The notes: generated by a model not told the origin, from the letters alone. DNA of 64,000 bases from Deinandra increscens subsp. villosa (GCA_039602395.1 JBCNJP010000006.1:10776952-10840951); one strand, 5' to 3'. Positions 9,841-22,525 are shown, counted from the first letter of the stretch. Program-made: numbers and translations.

Positions 9841-12036
9841 CATTTGACTTCACAAATTTAACTTCACCTAAGGTAAGTTGATTGTTGGTACGGTTTGATC
9901 TTAACGAGTCAACAGGTTGGGACTCTTTTCATGTGGTAGTTTGTGACGATTATACATATTGATGGGATCCCATCCATAAGAATGTCTTGGTTGTTATGGG
10001 AATTAAAATGGGCTAAAGATACACAAAAATTCGGATGGGTGAAATATGGTGAAATCTACACAAAATAAACTAAGAATGGAACTGGGAAAAATATGTTGAA
10101 TCCCTGGAAAGTACGCCCCATGCGTATCGCCTGGAACACATGCAGATCCAAGCGATACGCTTGGAACCCTCGCGTTACGCAAAGCTCCCTGGCGGTACGC
10201 GAGGGGTAACTTCAACTCAATTTTTTATTTTTCGTTATGCAATTCTAACCACTTGTTTGTTGTTCTAGTTGTCATATAATATCACAATGACTAAAGTGTT
10301 ACTAGTACTGTGGTAGGTAATGAGTCGGGTGGATCGAGCAAGTAATCAATCCAAGTTTTTGAGGAACCGAACATCAATGATGAAGTATTTTAGGACATAT
10401 TGTGTTGAAATAGTAATATTTGTATAGAGCCTTATGAGGCCTTTTATGACATCAAATCTTATAGTTTTGAAAGCCACACTCGGATAGTGATGTCTTAGTG
10501 TGGTGATACAACTTAATGTATCTAATGATTGTTAATCTTTTGAGACCTAATATAAACTATGTTAAAGTAGTCATAAAATGGGTGTGGGTGTTACAATTTT
10601 GAACTCAAATTCTACTCACCTACACATGAAACAAGATGGAATTTACTTATTTGGTACCCAAGGGAAGTTATGTGATTCTTAACTCTTCCAAAACTGAATT
10701 TATATCCAGAATTCGCAGCCATGGCCTTGCTATGTGTGACATTCTGGCCCTTTGGGTGGGACCCGAGCCTTAAAACGGATAAAAACTGATAAAACTGACA
10801 AACCGGGAGGTGCGTATATAGGCTTAGTATGTTAATTAAGGTATTAGAAGAGTCTAGTAGCCTTAAAACACTTCACAAACATCACACACAAGTCGGAGTC
10901 TCAAAACATTGGTGATAAATTGAAAACTTCTATGTGTCGTGAAATACGTGCAAACTGATACGTGAATTTAATTGCATGATTGTAAATTGTTATATGGTAA
11001 GTTGATACTTGATTTTATTGGATTCGATGTGATAAAAATGATGCTGAATTAAAAATGGGAGTAAAGATTGAAAACCGTGACCAAAAAATGCCAAAAACGA
11101 ACAAAACGGGTTGCGGTCAACAAAAGTCAGAGGGGCTGTCAGAAGGGAGCTCTAGGCGTATCGCCTAGAGCAACCCAAGGCTCCAAGTGATACGCTTGAA
11201 GGATGCTTCTAGCAAAACCATAAAATTTCCCTATTTTAGCATCATTAGCCATCACCTCTCCATTTCATCACTTCCAGACGTCCCATCAGCCTCATTTACA
11301 ACCATTAACACTCACATACTCAATCAACATCAAGATCCTTGATTTTATTCAAGAATCAAGCCCTGATTTCATCCTTGATCATCTTACATCCTTTCGGTAT
11401 GTGTTTTACCTTGTTTTGCTTGTGTTAAAGATGTGAAGATCTAAGCTTTATGATGGATCTAGGTCTGATTTGTGTTGTTATGATGATATCAAGTATAAAT
11501 CTAGTGTTTATGATGGTAAAGATTTCATCTTTGAATCAAGAACATGGCTTTGTGCATGATATGATGATACATGCTAGATCTAGGACTTTTGAATAAAGGC
11601 ACTTGATTTGTGTAAGATCTACTATGATTTTACTTGATCTAGGTTAATGGATGCATGATAGTGTATAAAGTTGTGAACTTGATGTTCAAATGCATGAGGA
11701 CTATTTTATAAAAATTATTTGCATGAAAATATGGTGAAAATGGCCTTTTAGGTCAAGATGGCATTCATGCATGTGGTTAGGAATCTATGACATGGCTTGA
11801 AATGTGTAAATGAACGATCTATGTGACTTACATGAGATGATGATGATGTATAATAATGGAATTAGCCTACATGTTATATTTATCAGAAAATAAATAATCA
11901 TGAAAATGCATGAATATGAGCATGAGATTACTTGATTATGTGGTTGCATGTCATTAGTCAAACTTGTTATGGATTATACGAGTGTACTAGTCCTAAGTCT
12001 CCTACCTCAGTGGGAATGACAATAATTTGTGTGATT
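9841..12036. other. Non-coding retroelement-like DNA flanking element A
   Basis: No ORF of note. Repeated palindromic words around GCGTATCGCC / GCGATACGC lie at about 10115-10210 and 11155-11205. A TATA-like GTATATAGGC is near 10813. The character resembles LTR or leader sequence of a gypsy element, possibly continuous with the fragment before it, but I could not define ends. Confidence 0.4.
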
Positions 12037-12432
12037 TGTTGGTCCTGAAACAACAACTGTTCACGATATATTTATCGCAAACAAGTGCGGAAACCTTGTT
12101 TGTGAATGATTCAAACTAGAAGATGATGAAATAGACTTGATATGAGATGAAGACAAAGCAAAACAATCAAATCTTGAATGAAAACCGATCAATCTTCTAT
12201 TGATATGTGTTTGCGATCGTGGATACAAGATGGAAACAGAAAATCGTAATCACAAAGGCTACCCACAATCATAAACTACTTGGTATTTATACAACCCACA
12301 CAATAACCCTAGCTAGAATAATAAACCCAAGTAAGTGAACCGGCCCATGAAGCCCAATCGAGAACACCTTAAGCCCAAGTCAATGTAAGCCCACATGTCT
12401 AATGTTCATGCCTCACTATGTATAGCCCAACA
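12037..12432 (-). repeat. Element A 3' LTR
   Basis: 396 bp. On the minus strand it begins TGTTGGGCTA and ends GGACCAACA, the same terminal words as the LTRs of element C, with a TATA-like GTATAAATACC in the middle. The adjoining minus-strand polypurine tract (CATAGGGGAAGAT) is at 12433-12446. The five bases outside are TGATT; the partner duplication is outside the window. Confidence 0.85.
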
Positions 12433-12463
12433 ATCTTCCCCTATGCATGAACCATTAGACTGT

Positions 12464-13296
12464 CTAAGGAAGAAGCAAATCAAATCGGAAGGTGTGATAC
12501 TCCTTCCTTGACCACCATTCACGTTCCACAATCCGATTTGCTGTTCCATGAAAGATTCCCACCCTTATAGCATTTTCATAATCAAGGTCATCACCAAGAA
12601 TAAGTTGGGTGGCCAGGAGTTTGATATCACGTTCTCCAAACCTTAGCAAATCGACTGGATCATAGAAGCAAAATTCTCGCATCTTCTTGCAAACTACCAC
12701 CACCACATGAGTTGTTGGATCATAAAACCAATTATCAAAATTTCTCACAAGTGTACCATCTTTAATCTCGTCGAGCATATTGATCACTCGTGTTCTTTAG
12801 GTGGGAGGACGCCTCACTTCTCCAATAGGCTCATTTGTGACAGGATCAGTTCCAGTCTGGACCCATCTTATTTACTTGAGGTCAAAGTTTGCAAAGTTTT
12901 CTTCAAGATGGCTCATCAGATTGTCACGAACTAGGTCTCCATGTGCATTCCTCCATCTGTTAATAAACGGAGCCCTCAGCAAATTTCTCATCTCCGTCTC
13001 TGTCCAAGAGTGAAATTGATCCCGAGTTCTGTAGTACTCGACTGTACCCGTCTCTGATCACAGCAAACAGTTTCTTCTCTACATCATAATGCCAACACGT
13101 TCACGACTCCCCCTTTTGTCGATTTCACTTTCTCCCACATCAAGAGTAAGGTCCTTAGAAGAAGTCTTTGAACCAATTATCATGACTTTCCAGTGCCTTT
13201 GAGATGAATCTTCCTCCTTGAACATAATCAGAGATCTCTATGGAGTCATCACCCTCATCTACTGGCACTACTTCAGCAGTTTGTGCACCTTGTGAA
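12464..13296 (-). pseudogene. Element A aORF, C-terminal part
   Basis: The last third of the additional ORF, homologous to 36490-37334 of element C. It contains the MINMLDEI region (12787), FYDPVDLLRFGE, a GIFHGTANR segment and a terminal FRFDLLLP. At least one in-frame stop is seen near 13160. It joins the 19188-20892 part across element B. Confidence 0.82.
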
Positions 13297-13633
13297 TGAA
13301 AGTGCGTGAGCGTACGGATCTTCTACTTAGTCGTAATGAAATCAATGTAAACGTGAAAAACACATAGAGTAAATACAAATGACTTGTATTAACCACAGAG
13401 ATAACCACAGAGTACAATCAGAGAATATGACACGGAAGCTTAGACTGTTCTTGAATACAACACAAGACGAACATATTTATAGTACTGAAATACGACCAGC
13501 CGAACCCGAGGTTCGGCCACACATTCGGAGCCGTCCGAACTCCAGGTTCGCTGGGAGTTCGGACCTCAGCTATTATGTGTGATCCGTCTTGTATTCGATA
13601 CTTCACATGACGATCAAGGACCATGTATCAACA
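13297..13633 (-). repeat. Element B 3' LTR
   Basis: 337 bp, with plus-strand ends TGAAAGTGCG and TGTATCAACA. Upstream of its minus-strand TATA box lie two hairpin-forming palindromes built from the CGAAC word: arms 13499-13505/13511-13517 and 13533-13542/13555-13564. Confidence 0.92.
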
Positions 13634-15216
13634 AACCCCCCCTCGGCATGTGCAGTATCATCTTCTGTATCAAACTTGTATCTTGTATCTTCAATCAAAA
13701 TCTTCCTCGATCTTGACGATGAGTTCAATCTTGAATACTTGATATTGCATCGTGTGAAATCTCTTTATCAACAAACTTCAGAAGACTTGAAGTTGTGATG
13801 TTCTCTTCCCACTTAGAAACCTGCCAACATAAATAATCTTGGTGCAAAATGTCTCTTCGAGACTCCAAGATATTTTGATTTTCAAAAATGATTTTGTATT
13901 TCGTGTTGATCAATCGAAAACAAATTAGAAACAAAATCTTTTTGGCTTTTAAGAAATTTTATATCAAAACACACCTAAAATCTTTTTGGTATTTTTGATA
14001 AGAAAAGTAAAACAATACCGAATTAGACACTATTTTTGTCTTTTGTGAGAAAGATCACAACTTGGGATCATATTGGTCATAACATGCTGAACTACACTTC
14101 AATTTCAATTATTGAAGCACATAAGCCATGACGATTGCAGATATAATTTGTCCAACTTTAAACTCTGGCACAATCATACTCATAACATCTGGATATGTTA
14201 AGGTATTGATTAGATTTGCATTGACCAGGTACCCCACACTATCAGACATACTCAGATATGCTTTTGCTTATCACATTTTGTGATTCATTTTTGACTTTAA
14301 TCACATAATGATCGTAACCATGATATAGTCAACTGTGTTCAATGCAAAAAGAAATAAGAACGTTATATCGTCTACCTTAAGGTCGATCTTTCGATACGCA
14401 GATAAGGCCTCAGATTTAACAAAAAAAGAAAATAAAACAAGTTGAAATTGTATAACTCAACAACAATCAGGTCGGTACTCTCGTACATGCAGAGAAAGTC
14501 CAATGAGTTATACGAAACACCAAAGAAAATAAAGCAGAACGTCAAACGAACAACGATCAGGTCAGTCTTTCGACACGCAGAGAAAGTCCGATCGTTTGAC
14601 AAAATAAAGAAAATCAAACAAGTTTAAATCTTTGCAAAATGAACACATGTATACACAGTGACTTCACATTTTATTTTTAACACATCTTTTTCTTGATATA
14701 TCATGAGATATGCATCAAGATGTTGTCCACTAGGTCAAGCATCAGATTTAGTGTATATCACATTTGTATACTTTCTGATTTGCCGAGCCTACCTTGCACA
14801 TCGATCAAATGATCTTATGGCTTTTCATCTACTTTATCCATGAGTCAGATACTGTCAACCAATCTACCATCATTTCCCAATCATGTCGGATACAATTTCT
14901 CATTTTTCAATGTGTTTGTCTTTTTCAAATGTCTCCCCCTAAAAATGACAACTCTATTTATAGATTTTCATTTTTACTATTTGAAAAACAACACACTATT
15001 TTTTGTATTTTTGCAAAAACAAACTCCCCCTCAGAATGAGACGAAGTGAAAAACAAGAAAAATTGATCAACCAACACGAATACTAGCAGATTAGCATTTT
15101 GAAAAACAAAATTGATATTGAAATTCAATTTAATTAGAAACAGATATTTCACAATCAACAATTTTCCAATCACCGAGAGATCTTCCTGAAACACCTGCTT
15201 GACACCAAATAAAACA
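13634..15216 (-). other. Element B 3' untranslated region, polypurine tract next to LTR
   Basis: The minus-strand polypurine tract CCGAGGGGGGTT abuts the LTR (13634-13645). The rest has no gene; small ORFs here are chance or antisense. It contains two imperfect repeats of a block with GGTC(A/G)(G/A)TCTTTCGA near 14370-14400 and 14555-14595. In a complete relative, pol would be located between gag and this region. Confidence 0.65.
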
Positions 15217-18200
15217 TTAGTAGCGTTGGGATCGACCCGAATCAACAGCGTCGGGTCGCCCGGTGTCTTCCACAAAGTCCTTGTTGGCCTTGGAAACAAC
15301 TTTTGGTTTCCAAATTTGTAAAATTTGTAATTTTTTATCAAAACCCGAATCAGATTCAACTGACGTATTTGGTTTAGACCAAGATGATTTACGAGTTGAT
15401 TTAATATTTGGGGACCACGGTTCATCAAAAATGTGACCTTTGTTATCCACATATTTTGCAGTTTTGTGGATATATGCAGTCGTCGGACAATCAGCAGCGA
15501 AATGTCCTGGTTGACGACATACATAACACAGTCGTTCTCTAAAATTGTTTGAAAATTGTTTTGATTTTTGAGAATCAGATGAATGTTCAGAATGAAAGTG
15601 ATCAAAGAAACCATCAGAAGAATCATACATAGGAGATGGACTCCTTGAAGATGAAGATCTTCCAGAATAATAAGAAAACTCCTTCTGAGATGGTGATTTC
15701 TTTATAACGTTTGCTTTAGGAACCTTCTCAGCCTTCACTGATTTCTTTGCTTGAACCGATTCTTCCAACACTTTGTAACCTAAACCTTTGTGTTTAGATC
15801 CTTGAGTCTTTGAAGAATTGGACGAAGAACCTGAAGCAATTCTTGACTTAGCATCACTAGTAAATTTGGCTTTGATATCCTTCAGCTTGTTCTTTTCAAT
15901 CAAAACCTTTTCTTCGTCAGTTTCGGATGAAGAACTCGAAGCAACCTTATCAAAAACTTTTTCATTTTCCAGCAAAACAGATTTTGAAGTAAACTTTGGA
16001 GCTTCACCCAAAGGTTTCTCCTTCTTTTTGGACTTAGACTTGTTCTTCGTGGGTGGAGTAGCAAACTTTGAATAATCATGTAATTCATTGCATGGATCAA
16101 TCTGAGCAGAAGTAACTTCAATCAAATCCACTGGTTGAGGTACCAAGTGAATATTTTCTTCCTTAGACTTCTCGGAACTCTGATCCTGCTTGTATAAGAA
16201 ATTTAGCAATGTCGGTGACAAATTACAATTCTTAACTTGCCTTTTCAACTCCAAAATCTCCAATTTCAAGTCATTAATTTTATGTTGACCTTCAAACACC
16301 TCTTGTTGTGACTTGATGAATTTTGCATTGAGATCATCATACTCATAAGTTTGTAACTTCCGGATCTCACATTCAGCATATAATTCTTCAAGCACATTTT
16401 CTCTCTTTTGTTTGTAATCTCAACATCTTTTGTTAACACTTCATTCTTGTCTCTGTAAAGAACATTTTCATCTTGAAGCATAGAGATCTTATTTTAAAGC
16501 TTCTCAACAATAACATCAGTTTTTGCAATAAGAGCAGTAGCCTCTTCATATTTTTGCTGAACCGGATATCTTTTCTCAAACAGAGTCTCAAAATCTTGAG
16601 CTGCGTCTAACGCTTCAGCTTTGGCTTTCTCACACTCTTCAGCCAATTGAGCCTTTTCCTTCAAAACATCTTCATGACTATGAACCAACTCATAATATTT
16701 ATTTTGAAAATCCTCCAACTCTTTCTTTAACACCACAATTTCTTCAGTTGAGATTTGGCGATATTGTTCAAAACTTGCAATTTCCTTGAGCAACTTCTCA
16801 CATTTATAACATTTAAATTCATCATCTTTTGAATTCTCAGAAGTCTTAGGTAATTCTTCTTGAACCAAAGATATACTTGAAGAAGTATCAGACTCAGTTA
16901 AAAAACTGTCATCATCAGCATGTTGAACAGTTAAAGCAATTGAGATTGGAGTATGATTCTTTTTAATTTCTGAATCTGCATTCCAGGCAAATCCATCTGG
17001 ATGCATAAATGTATCAGTCCAATCATGAGCAAGAGTAGCAGATTTCTGTTCAACCTTTTCAGCTTTATCTGATGGATGAAAAACTAAATGTGCATGCTGA
17101 CCCGTCTTCAATTTACTTTCTGCAGAACTTGGACATTCTCGAGCAAAGTGACCATAAACGGAACACTTATAACATTTCACCTTAGATTTGTCCAATCCAA
17201 TCTTTCATTCCTGATTTAGTCTCTTCTTACCAGTTCTATTGAAAAATTTCTTTGTTCTACGAACCAACATAGCATATTGCCAATTCAGATCCATTTCCTC
17301 CAAATGATCATAATCAATCTGATCGTAATCTTCATTTGCTAATTCTGCATTACTCACAGCACCAGTGATAACACCAAAGTATGAAGATACCAATACAGAC
17401 ATCAACGCATTATAATCATCGACAGTTTGAACAGACAATGCATTTTGAGTCGAAGAACTAGGAATTGACACAGTACAACCAGCAGATGAATAACTTGGAG
17501 TGTCAGATTTACCTGCCAGGAATGCTGTAGGGGGTGCAGAACTAAGAATATTAGACTTTCCAGCATTCAAAGTTGAATCATTGTTGCCATAATACACCGC
17601 AGGATTCTGAATTTGCTCAGGAAGTGACTTGTTTACTTTTAACTCCATATCCCTAGCTTGGATTCTTTGAATCAGATCATTAAAAGACAACTTTGGATAA
17701 TCCTTATCATTAGTAATCATCATCACATAATTTTCCCACTTCTCTAGTAGAGCTTCCATAATCTTTTCTTTTCTATCTGCTTCGTCTTTTGTAAGATTCA
17801 CCAACTTCATTTCACTCATTAAATGTGCAAATCTTGCAATCAGATTTGGAATCGATTCATTTTGATAATGCTTGAATCTATCAAATTCCTTCTTCAACAC
17901 CTTTTGTCGACTTTTCTTGTACTGGTCATTGCCTTCACATCGCTTTTCTAGAGCATCCCACAAACTCTTTGTAGTATAGTTGCTTGAAAATTGATGTAGT
18001 AAATCAGTAGGCAAAGCCATTGTTAAAGTGCCATAAGCCTTTTTCTCAGCTTGATATGCTTTCTTTTGTTCACCAGAAAGCTTCCTTTGAAGAATTGGTT
18101 CCCCATCCTCATCCTTAGGATATGTATATTGTTCAGAATACGATAACCACATATTGATATCATTTGCGGAAACAAACCCTTCAAATCGTGTTACCCAACT

Positions 18201-18332
18201 ATGATAATCTTCTAATTTAAGTAATTTGGGAACTTTCTGACTTGTTCCGATTTCATTATCATAGTTAATCATTGTCTGCATCGTAGCTTGAACCGAATTT
18301 TGAATAGCCGCGAACGCTTGAAAATCGAACAT
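15217..18332 (-). pseudogene. gag: Element B gag polyprotein, disrupted
   Basis: Structural capsid/nucleocapsid protein. The N-terminal part (18332-17205) has the copia gag core with a WVTRFEGFV-type segment and LWDALEKRC. A first CCHC knuckle (CYKCSVYGHFAREC) is at 17134-17175. A long coiled-coil-rich, acidic linker follows, then a second knuckle (CYVCRQPGHFAADC) at 15487-15528. Breaks: an in-frame TGA at 17205-17207 just before the first knuckle, a TAA near 16494, and a frameshift near 16400. The two knuckles are some 550 codons apart, against adjacent or single knuckles in most copia gags. Confidence 0.85.
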
Positions 18333-18832
18333 TTTCGAAAAACTGGTTACTGTTCACTCCGAACCTCGTCCGAACCTCCTTCGAGCTGACTCCGAACATT
18401 GTCCGAACTTAACAACGCCGAACTCTCTCCGAACCTGACCTCCGGACGAACAAAAACCAAAAACTCCGAACTAGCTCCGAGAGACCACCGAACTCTTTCC
18501 GAACCTAGACCGATCTCTCACCGAACCTAAATAAAGACCGAACTTCATCCGAACCTAGAGTTCGGAGCGGTTACTCCGAAGTTGTCCGAACCTCAAACGA
18601 GACAGATTTCACTCGACCTCATTTTCTCTGTTTTCAACGTTTTTGACTGGAATTTTCGACAGGAATTCAAGCAAACTCGATAGAAACGATCTAGAAACAA
18701 ATTTTTGACGAAAAACACACTTGGGACGATCAAACGAACTCAAAAATGATTGACATTTTCGCAACAAACGTGAATTTGAACTCAAAACTCCGAAAAAAAA
18801 CACTGATTTCCGACTAGTAGAGCAAACCTAAT
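18333..18832 (-). promoter_or_regulatory. Element B 5' leader with CCGAAC motif array
   Basis: Untranslated leader between primer site and gag. Between 18355 and 18597 the word (T/A)CCGAAC(C/T) occurs about 13 times at irregular spacing of 10-30 bp, mostly in one orientation. The same word makes the palindromes in the LTR. Function unknown. Confidence 0.7.
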
Positions 18833-18844
18833 GCTCTGATACCA
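18833..18844 (-). other. Element B primer binding site
   Basis: The minus strand reads TGGTATCAGAGC two bases inside the 5' LTR, complementary to the 3' end of initiator methionine tRNA, the usual copia primer. Confidence 0.9.
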
Positions 18845-18846
18845 CT

Positions 18847-19182
18847 TGAAAGTGCGTGAGCGTACGGATCTTCTACTTAGTCGTAATGAAATCAATGTAA
18901 ACGTGTAAAACACGGAGAGTAAATACAAATAACTTGTATTAACCACAGAGATAACCACAGAGTACAATCAGAGAATATGACACGGAAGCTTAGACTGTTC
19001 TTGAATACAACACAAGACGAACATATTTATAGTACTGAAATACGACTAGTCGAACCTGAGGTTCGGCCACACATTCGGAGCCGTCCGAACTCCAGGTTCG
19101 CTGGGAGTTCAGACCTCAGCTATTATGTGTGATCGTCTTGTATTCGATACTTCACATGACGATCAAGGACCATGTATCAACA
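18847..19182 (-). repeat. Element B 5' LTR
   Basis: 336 bp, same ends as the 3' LTR. Minus-strand TATA box TATAAATA at 19024-19031. The CGAAC palindromes lie upstream of it at about 19047-19112. Confidence 0.92.
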
Positions 19183-19187
19183 GTGAA

Positions 19188-20892
19188 GAACTCTGCCCTG
19201 GGTCACCCTGTGCATTTTGGCTACCAGTCCCTTTTAATTCTTCTAACTTCTTCCTTAATTCAAGAAACCCAGCATACATATACCCAATACTTGCTTCATT
19301 CTTACTCTCCTTTTCCTTCAACCTCTTGTGTTCTTCCTTAAGCTCTTTTATCTCTTCCTCTCTCTTCCTGTTTTGAGATAACAGAAAGTTTATTTGAGGA
19401 TCAGCACTTATCCGAAGGTCTACAGGGAGATCACTAGATTGAACACTTTCTCCAACAAGTGTTTGATATGGACGAAAACTTGGAATGATTGGGGGCTGGC
19501 TGGATTCAGTAGAAAAATTTATCCTTACGGGACTGGGCTCAACAAACGAGCTATCAACTTCAAAGAATTGTCTTTCCTCATGAACTGGGCTTTGTTCATT
19601 CAGAATAGGACTTTCAGTTTGATTTGGAGTTGTTTCTTGGGTATCAACTTGATCATCAACTTGAAGTGTGCTCTCAACAATTGGAGGTTCAGACACCTCA
19701 TCATTCTGAACATTTGCACCTGATGTTTCAAATACCATCAGGTTCGAGCTTGTCTTTTGAAACTTGGACCTGATAGATCTTGGATCATATTTCTTTCTTG
19801 GTGAGGGTTCAGGCACAGGATTAGGTTCTGCAAACACATCATCATCAGCAACATTATCATCTAACTCTCGCGGGATTGAACCACCATTTGAAGAAGAACT
19901 TAAGTCATCCCTTGTTCTTTTGTGACTGATTGGCTCCAGATCTCCATAAATGTCATCCGCCAAATTCTCATCCTCTGGGAAAATATCATCCATCACATTC
20001 TCCTCATCTGAAGGTATATTCTCTGGTTCCCCCTGAACAGCCACTAGAACATCATGATCTTCAGTAACAAAATAATTGGCCGCAGGTTCTTCAGGTAGCG
20101 GATCTGCTTCTAGTTCTTGTTCCCTTGCAAACTCAGGCCCACTCAGGTCTTCCTTGAAAAGTGCTATTTCCCCTTCTATCTTGAGTTTGTAGACCAAACA
20201 CACCATCATCCATGAATTTTATATCTAGTTTCTCAACCCTTTCTTGTATATTGGATACTTCCTCATCACCACCATGTGTACAAATCTTGGAGTCATGAGA
20301 AATTGCTCTCTAGCACTCAAGTCAGCATTACCCACCCAATCTAAGAGCATCATCTTTGAAAAGCTGTATTCCCAATCCAATGAAAGTGCAACAAATGCTG
20401 TGCCATGCACCTTGTTCAGTTGATCGAAGCTTGTTCTCTTTCCCAAGAATGATTTCTGTAAGTAGTGGGCCAAACACCTCCAGTAGTGTGGCAATAGCTT
20501 CTTGAATATTGGTGGGAATTTTCCTTCATATCCCAAAAGACGTGCACCCTCTAACACTTCATTCTTCGAATATCCATTTTATCTTATGCTCTATCAGTAA
20601 TATTCAACCCCTAGCGAATATCTTCTTCAAGGATCTCAATTCCGCAGTTTTGAACAGTTGCAGTGATCCTTGTTTTGTCAGCGTTTGCCCTGGCAGTTCC
20701 CCAGAGTTCTCTCACCAATTTTTCATCTATCAGCACATGCGCCCTGAGAGCATGATTGATCTTGCAAACATTCATCCCTGCAACTAGAGAGTAGAACAAC
20801 TGCATGTGTTTCTCTGGAGGGTCATCTAGATAAGCAGGTATGCAATGATCTCTTTCAAAGTGAATTTCTTCCTCAATCATCTCTTCTGCCAT
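19188..20892 (-). pseudogene. Element A aORF, N-terminal and middle part
   Basis: Additional ORF beginning at ATG 20892 (MAEEM), chosen because element C starts identically and both ATGs follow a splice-acceptor-like AG. The N-terminal domain of about 230 residues has DPPEKHM, VREL(W)GTARANADKT and GYEGKFPPIFKKLLPHYWR. A disordered acidic stretch (DEENVMDDI) and a coiled coil (NRKREEEIKELKEEHKR) follow before B interrupts. Stops near 20611, 20560 and 20210 break it. No known enzymatic motif; it resembles a very abundant family of retrotransposon-carried ORFs in Asteraceae genomes. Confidence 0.8.
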
Positions 20893-21384
20893 CTGAGAAA
20901 CCAAGACAAGTGCATCAGGTTTAATCACATCACTCTATTAGGTTCTAATCTTTCAAATGAAACCTTGAAGAGAAATAGATTTTGTTTCATGGATTAACAC
21001 AACACACTCTTAAAATTAATTGTTCAATTTTATCTTAAAACAAATTAAGTTTGATGAGATTTTAAAACCATTTTGTGATTATTTGATCGTTTACGATTTT
21101 AAATCAAAATCTTAATAGGTTTACGATCCGAATTTGGGTTCACGATTAGGGTGAAGTAAAGTCCAGTCGTAAACCATATCCCTAATCGTAAACAATATTT
21201 TATCGAAAACACACGGATTCGTGAACGCCATCTGATCGTAAATGTCATCGGATCGTATACATGGTCGATCGTAAACGCGGTCGTAAACGACGAAACGTCG
21301 TCTTCTTCCTCACGATAATCGTAAACGCATAAGTCCACCAACATCAAACACCAAAATTGATGCAAAAGAAACCTCTAATACTAC
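20893..21384 (-). other. Element A predicted 5' UTR intron of the aORF
   Basis: On the minus strand a donor AAAAG|GTAGTA sits at 21384, and the acceptor TTTCTCAG ends at 20893, directly before the aORF ATG. Element C has the same donor word and the same acceptor position. The intron would be 492 nt. TTTACGAT/ATCGTAAA words are frequent inside. Not demonstrated by transcripts. Confidence 0.5.
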
Positions 21385-21745
21385 CTTTTAACTATCCCAA
21401 ACACAGAATTGGTTCCGAATCTTGAGAGGCCGAAGCAAAATTTAAAGAAAAAGAGGATTAGCAACCGGGAGAAAAGAGAAACAAAATCACTTGAAGATTT
21501 GAAGAGGAAACGGTTATTTGAAGAGTGTTCTATGGTCGGAATGAGAGGGCGAAGGCGGTGGTGTACTCGATTTCAACCGATAACAGTCGGAGCTAGCCGG
21601 ATATCGATTTTCCGGTGGAAGAGGGGCGGCGGTTAGGGATTCTGGTGGTTGAATCGTAAACGCAGAGAGAATAGGAGAGGGAATCGTAAACTGTGAGAGA
21701 TCGTAAATGAGGGGTTTTGGTGGTTTTGTTAATAAAATTTCGATA
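21385..21745 (-). promoter_or_regulatory. Element A predicted internal promoter and 5' UTR exon for the aORF
   Basis: Minus-strand AAATTTTATTAACAAAACC (21722-21740) aligns with the TATAAACAAAACC of element C, so the TATA box has probably decayed. Downstream is CCTCATTTACGATC and a C/T-rich, gene-like leader with ATTCTCTCT and CCGCCGCCCCTCTTCC, ending at the 21384 splice donor. A C16 run at 21749-21764 lies just upstream. Confidence 0.5.
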
Positions 21746-21764
21746 ATGCCCCCCCCCCCCCCCC

Positions 21765-22525
21765 AAGTTTCACAAAACATTTCAAATGTGCCCAAACCTC
21801 TTTTAAATGAAAAATCACTTGAACAAAGGTTAATTTTGAAAAACTTGAGCGTTACAACACTTCCCCTCAGACTCATACCCCAAGAACCTGATCTTGATCA
21901 TAAAAAAATTGAGATTTTAATCAGTCAGAAACTTAGAAAAAAAGATAAGAACATAAAAAAAAAGATAACCTAATACCGAAATTAAATATATACTTGCCTT
22001 GAAGGTGATGATTTTCATGGATCATACCAGACTTATCTTTGACTGAGGAACCCTTTTCAACTTCCGTACTCGACGCTCTAGACGATTGCCAGTATATTTG
22101 ACCGCATAAACTCACATCCAGTCATTTTGAAATGCTTGATCATGGTACAATATTACCGTCATTTTTCTTTTTCTTTTTCTTTTCATTTTTCTTTTTCTTT
22201 TCATTTTTCTTTTTCTTTCTCTTTTCTGTGATGTTGTCATAACAGCATAAACACGGCGTGTGAGAGAGTAAATACTAGGTAGTTACCACTCTTAACCCAT
22301 TTTTGCTTGGGACTCAGTTTTTTTAAACCATGTAAACTAGGAAGGGAAACTAAACGTATATAGATTTAAATTTACTGCACTTACATTGATGATCATAGTT
22401 TTGGGTTGAGCTTACCGACATATCATCTTTAAGCAATCTTTTACTTCAGCTTTACACGTGTCAGTCTCCGATTGTCTTGGACATTTATATCACTTCCTAC
22501 CAACTCAAGACAAACATAAAAGACT
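21765..22525 (-). other. Element A spacer between pol and aORF promoter
   Basis: Non-coding. A TTTTTC/TTTTC pyrimidine tract occupies 22157-22230, and its counterpart in C is the AAAAAG-rich stretch near 33192-33222. The segment aligns in short blocks with 32820-33880 of element C (for example the CCTAGT(T)TACA words). Confidence 0.6.

Larger units (their letters stand above)
13297..19182 (-). mobile_element. Element B: gag-only copia-type retrotransposon (TR-GAG-like)
   Basis: A complete 5,886-bp element with two LTRs (13297-13633 and 18847-19182) and a perfect 5-bp target duplication GTGAA at 13292-13296 and 19183-19187. It has a methionine-tRNA primer site and a polypurine tract, but the only coding region is gag. 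Protease, integrase, RT and RNase H are absent. That is the layout of non-autonomous terminal-repeat elements with gag. The LTRs differ at about 8 positions plus one indel, roughly 2.4 percent. Confidence 0.92.

Noticed and set aside
10003..10215. 70-codon minus-strand ORF in the non-coding stretch before element A
   Set aside because: It arises from the GCGTATCGCC repeat words and has no recognisable content.
14958..15626. 222-codon minus-strand ORF overlapping the end of element B gag
   Set aside because: It overlaps the gag zinc-knuckle region in another frame and its downstream part is low-complexity; no recognisable domain.
21749..21764. C16 run as a structured regulatory element
   Set aside because: A single homopolymer next to a decayed promoter; element C lacks it, so it is probably slippage.
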